This document shows positions 50,801 through 52,646 of a stretch of 52,646 nt of DNA, one piece after another; position 1 is the first letter of the stretch, and every line of letters starts with the position of its first letter. Location of the stretch: assembly GCF_001667115.1 (NCBI RefSeq), contig NZ_LZIJ01000190.1, positions 1-52,646 of the forward strand, in the 5' to 3' direction. Source of the DNA: Mycobacterium sp. 852002-51163_SCH5372311 (GTDB taxonomy: Bacteria > Actinomycetota > Actinomycetes > Mycobacteriales > Mycobacteriaceae). Below the pieces are notes generated by a model that worked only from the letters and a program-made list of their open reading frames with translations, was not told the DNA's origin and ran no database searches. Both the position numbers and the translations under genes were made by a program.

Positions 50801-51622
50801 TTATTGCCCGGGGGCAGGGCACGCCAATTGGGCGACGACACCGAAATGATCGCTGGGCCAGACACCGCGGCGCGGCGCGTCGCATACGATGGCCGCGTCG
50901 AGCACCTTGCCCGCGCCGTCAGCGGTGGGCACGCCTACGAAGATGTAGTCGATGCGCTGCTCCGGTGTCGGGTCCTGCGCCGTGTACGGGTTGGTGTTGT
51001 TCCAGGTGAAGCCAAGCTCACCAGGATGGGTCACCTCGAAGGCGTCGAACAAGTGAAGACTGTGACCGTCCGATTCGTGCAGGCCAACGATGAATAGCAC
51101 CTCGGTCGATTCCGGGCGGGCGTTGAAGTCGCCACAGACCATCGGGGGGAAATCGCCAGAGCCAGTCCCGACGAAGTCGACGAGCTGACGGACCTGTGCC
51201 TCGCGCACCCAGCCCTCGTCGAACCGGTGAGACAAGTGGGTTGAGGTGACCGACACCAGACGGTTGCGAACGCGGACATCGACGGTCAGCGCGCCGCGAG
51301 GCTCGATATTTGACCCCGCTAGGGTCAGCTGGAGCGCCCGCGAGTCGACGATCGGCCAGCGGCTCAGGACCGCGTTGCCGAAATCGCTGCGGCCGGAGCG
51401 AACGTACGCGGCGGCGTACACCGCGTCCATCCCGGTCTGCTCGGCCAGCCACGTCGCCTGACACAATTCCGGTGACCGAGTCGCCTCCTGCAACGCGACC
51501 ACATCAGGGCGAATCTCGGTGAACCAGTCGACGAGCGCCTGCTTGCGCTCCTCCCAAAGGTGATCGCCCCAAATGTTCAACGTCATCACCGTCAGCACAT
51601 CGTTCTGATCGGGTGACTTCAC
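50801..51622 (-). CDS. Endonuclease/exonuclease/phosphatase (EEP) family protein
   Basis: 273 residues. The family's catalytic residues are visible: Asn in 'MTLNIWG', Glu in 'VALQEAT', Asp-x-Asn in 'VCGDFNARPES' and the closing 'PSDHFGV' (Asp-His). The Tyr/Asp of 'RIDYIFVG' is also present. It has no signal peptide. It cleaves phosphodiester or phosphomonoester bonds in nucleic acid, phospholipid or sugar phosphate; which one is not indicated. The start is GTG or ATG at 51622 ('MKSPDQNDV'). It lies between the two tRNA-Gly fragments, so it may have arrived with a mobile element. Confidence 0.82.
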   Translation of the reverse strand: MKSPDQNDVLTVMTLNIWGDHLWEERKQALVDWFTEIRPDVVALQEATRSPELCQATWLAEQTGMDAVYAAAYVRSGRSDFGNAVLSRWPIVDSRALQLTLAGSNIEPRGALTVDVRVRNRLVSVTSTHLSHRFDEGWVREAQVRQLVDFVGTGSGDFPPMVCGDFNARPESTEVLFIVGLHESDGHSLHLFDAFEVTHPGELGFTWNNTNPYTAQDPTPEQRIDYIFVGVPTADGAGKVLDAAIVCDAPRRGVWPSDHFGVVAQLACPAPGQ

Positions 51623-51747
51623 ACCTCGATCCTATGAGGCACGATTTCTACGCAGAGATGTTCGCGTCCCGGCAACGGTCAGCGCCTGACGGGGCATGGC
51701 CCGTAGGGATGATCCCTGGCAGCGGCCACTCGAGATACGTTGAGAAC

Positions 51748-52233
51748 ATGAGTGCTGCCGGCATCGTCCTCGTAGCACTCGCGATCGCCGTCGGAATTAT
51801 CGGCATCGTGGTGCCACTAGTGCCGGGCACGCTGCTGGTTTTTGTCGCGATCGTGGTGTGGGCCGTCGTCGAGAACAACATCACCGCGTGGGTGACACTC
51901 GGCGTGGTGGGCGCGCTGCTCGGCGTGGCGACATTGATCAAATACACCTGGCCTGTGAAGCGGATGCGAGCCGCCGACGTGCGCACGCTGAGTCTGGTAG
52001 CGGGCGCGATTGTGGGCATCATTGGTTTCTTCGTAATCCCGGTGATCGGCCTGGTGATCGGCTTCGTGCTGGGTGTCTACGTGGCGGAGCTGGCCGCCCG
52101 CGGAGACCAGCGGCTGGCATGGACCTCGACGAAGCACGCCGTGAAAGGTGTCGCGTTGTCGGTGGGTGTCGAGTTGGCTGCCGCACTGCTCGCCACCGCC
52201 GCGTGGGTGGCCGGGGTGTACCTAACCCAGTAG
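51748..52233 (+). CDS. DUF456 family membrane protein
   Basis: 161 residues with four strongly hydrophobic segments (about residues 3-27, 35-55, 80-112 and 135-160) and two glycine-rich helices ('GIVVPLVPGTLLVFVAIVVWAV' and 'AIVGIIGFFVIPVIGLVIGFVLGVYVAELA'), which match the DUF456 family. An E-L-A-A-R-G-D-Q loop follows the third segment. ATG 51748 is the start; the frame upstream is probably not used. It diverges from the EEP gene across 125 nt. No function is known for the family. Confidence 0.78.
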   Translation: MSAAGIVLVALAIAVGIIGIVVPLVPGTLLVFVAIVVWAVVENNITAWVTLGVVGALLGVATLIKYTWPVKRMRAADVRTLSLVAGAIVGIIGFFVIPVIGLVIGFVLGVYVAELAARGDQRLAWTSTKHAVKGVALSVGVELAAALLATAAWVAGVYLTQ

Positions 52234-52377
52234 GCGCCTCGCTGAGAGCGTTGTACCCCGAATGGTTTCCAACGACTTCGTGCTCTCCTCGGCGACCAGG
52301 CCGGTGACGATCTGTTCGATGGGCAGCGCGTATTTAGTGATTCCCCAGGTGTCCTTGTGGTTGATTGCGGGATCGAT
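52222..52377 (-). pseudogene. C-terminal gene fragment, unknown family
   Basis: A 51-codon open stretch on the minus strand begins after a stop at 52378-52380 and reads 'IDPAINHKDTWGITKYALP' and 'EQIVTGLVAEEST' before a stop at 52222-52224. The amino-acid mix is protein-like but there is no start codon or body. It overlaps the end of the DUF456 gene by 12 nt. It is probably the tail of a gene lost to rearrangement near the tRNA-Gly fragment. The rest of 52234-52646 holds only that tRNA fragment. Confidence 0.4.
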
Positions 52378-52492
52378 CTAGACAGGTCGGGCCAGCAAAC
52401 AGGTTCGGTGTGAGCATCTGACGGACCGACGGTCAAGGCGCTTTATCGCGAACTGATGGAGTACGGGTTTATAGCCGCTGAACTGCTCTTTC

Positions 52493-52537
52493 GTGGAGCC
52501 GATGACGGGAATCGAACCCGCGTATTCAGCTTGGGAA
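52493..52537 (-). repeat. 3' fragment of a tRNA-Gly gene (right copy, att-like)
   Basis: Identical over 45 nt to 50717-50761 and in the same orientation. Beyond it the match to the anticodon stem runs for four more bases (GCTG) and then fails, and no complementary acceptor strand (AGCCGAT) follows to the right, so this copy is also truncated. The span between the two fragments is about 1.73 kb and holds the EEP and DUF456 genes. Confidence 0.75.
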
Positions 52538-52646
52538 GCTGCTCTGAGCGTTCCTAAATGCTTTGCGGCGGGTTGCGTCCAGCAGAGTGGTGTACGAGTC
52601 GGGGCCCTGATCATCGGTACCGGCGTGTCGTAGCCGAGTGATTGAA

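Noticed and set aside
50587..51009. Open frame reading 'GADDGNRTRVFSLG' over the left tRNA-Gly fragment
   Set aside because: This peptide is the well-known artificial translation of an antisense tRNA 3' end; the frame has no other coding sign and overlaps the EEP gene.
50717..52537. Intact prophage or integrative element between the tRNA-Gly fragments
   Set aside because: No integrase, excisionase, replication or structural phage gene is present in the interval; only scars can be supported.

Overview
The window is high-GC actinobacterial DNA and almost certainly comes from a Mycobacterium. It carries an MmpL/RND lipid transporter, a PknK-like soluble Ser/Thr kinase with AAA and TPR regions, mycobacterial lipoproteins including a PknH-sensor-like one, an F420/deazaflavin-type nitroreductase-like protein and a mannosyltransferase-like glycosyltransferase. 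GTG starts are common, and tight 4-nt GTGA/ATGA overlaps link many genes. There is no rRNA, no intact tRNA and no CRISPR array. Species cannot be named from sequence alone.

Left part (1-14655): a dense, metabolically coherent accessory region. A minus-strand operon (5007 to 328) encodes an AveC-like multi-pass membrane protein, a MoxR/NorQ-type AAA+ ATPase, a NorD-like VWA protein and an NAD-dependent epimerase/dehydratase, all overlapping or within 2 nt of each other. A divergent TetR gene shares a palindromic operator region with it. Next come an aldehyde dehydrogenase (minus) and two plus-strand transcription units. One is Rieske oxygenase / small partner / amidohydrolase / MarR. The other is [2Fe-2S] ferredoxin / SDR / second Rieske oxygenase / second small partner / TauD-type dioxygenase / small EthD-like protein. 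The two Rieske plus small-protein modules are paralogous, and a 15-bp element is shared by the two control regions. This looks like an uncharacterised oxidative catabolic or modification pathway.

Middle part (14656-31907): a decayed and an intact copy of a GH16 glycoside hydrolase, a GT39-like membrane glycosyltransferase, a guanine deaminase-like amidohydrolase, a GAP-family membrane protein, a squalene/phytoene-type FAD oxidoreductase, a DUF5995 protein, the large PknK-like kinase, a PAP2-lipid kinase fusion, an AraC regulator, a methyltransferase and two lipoproteins. Dispersed intergenic repeats lie near 14.8-14.9 kb and 28.1 kb.

Right part (31908-47089): an alpha/beta hydrolase, a fused RND transporter-FHA protein, a second TauD-type dioxygenase and an AbrB-family membrane protein, three of whose upstream regions share a motif. 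These are followed by a decayed gene, a Pro/Ala/Gly-rich secreted protein and a methyltransferase. A GntR regulator then faces, across a perfect 16-bp palindrome, a catabolic operon of carotenoid oxygenase (with an apparent frameshift), acyl-CoA dehydrogenase, VOC protein and Baeyer-Villiger-type monooxygenase.

Far right (47090-52646): small membrane and redox proteins, an N-terminally short class III cyclase flanked by two related C-terminal gene remnants, a LipE-like serine hydrolase, an EEP-family phosphohydrolase and a DUF456 membrane protein. Two identical 45-bp 3' fragments of a tRNA-Gly gene lie here as direct repeats, probably scars of site-specific integration.
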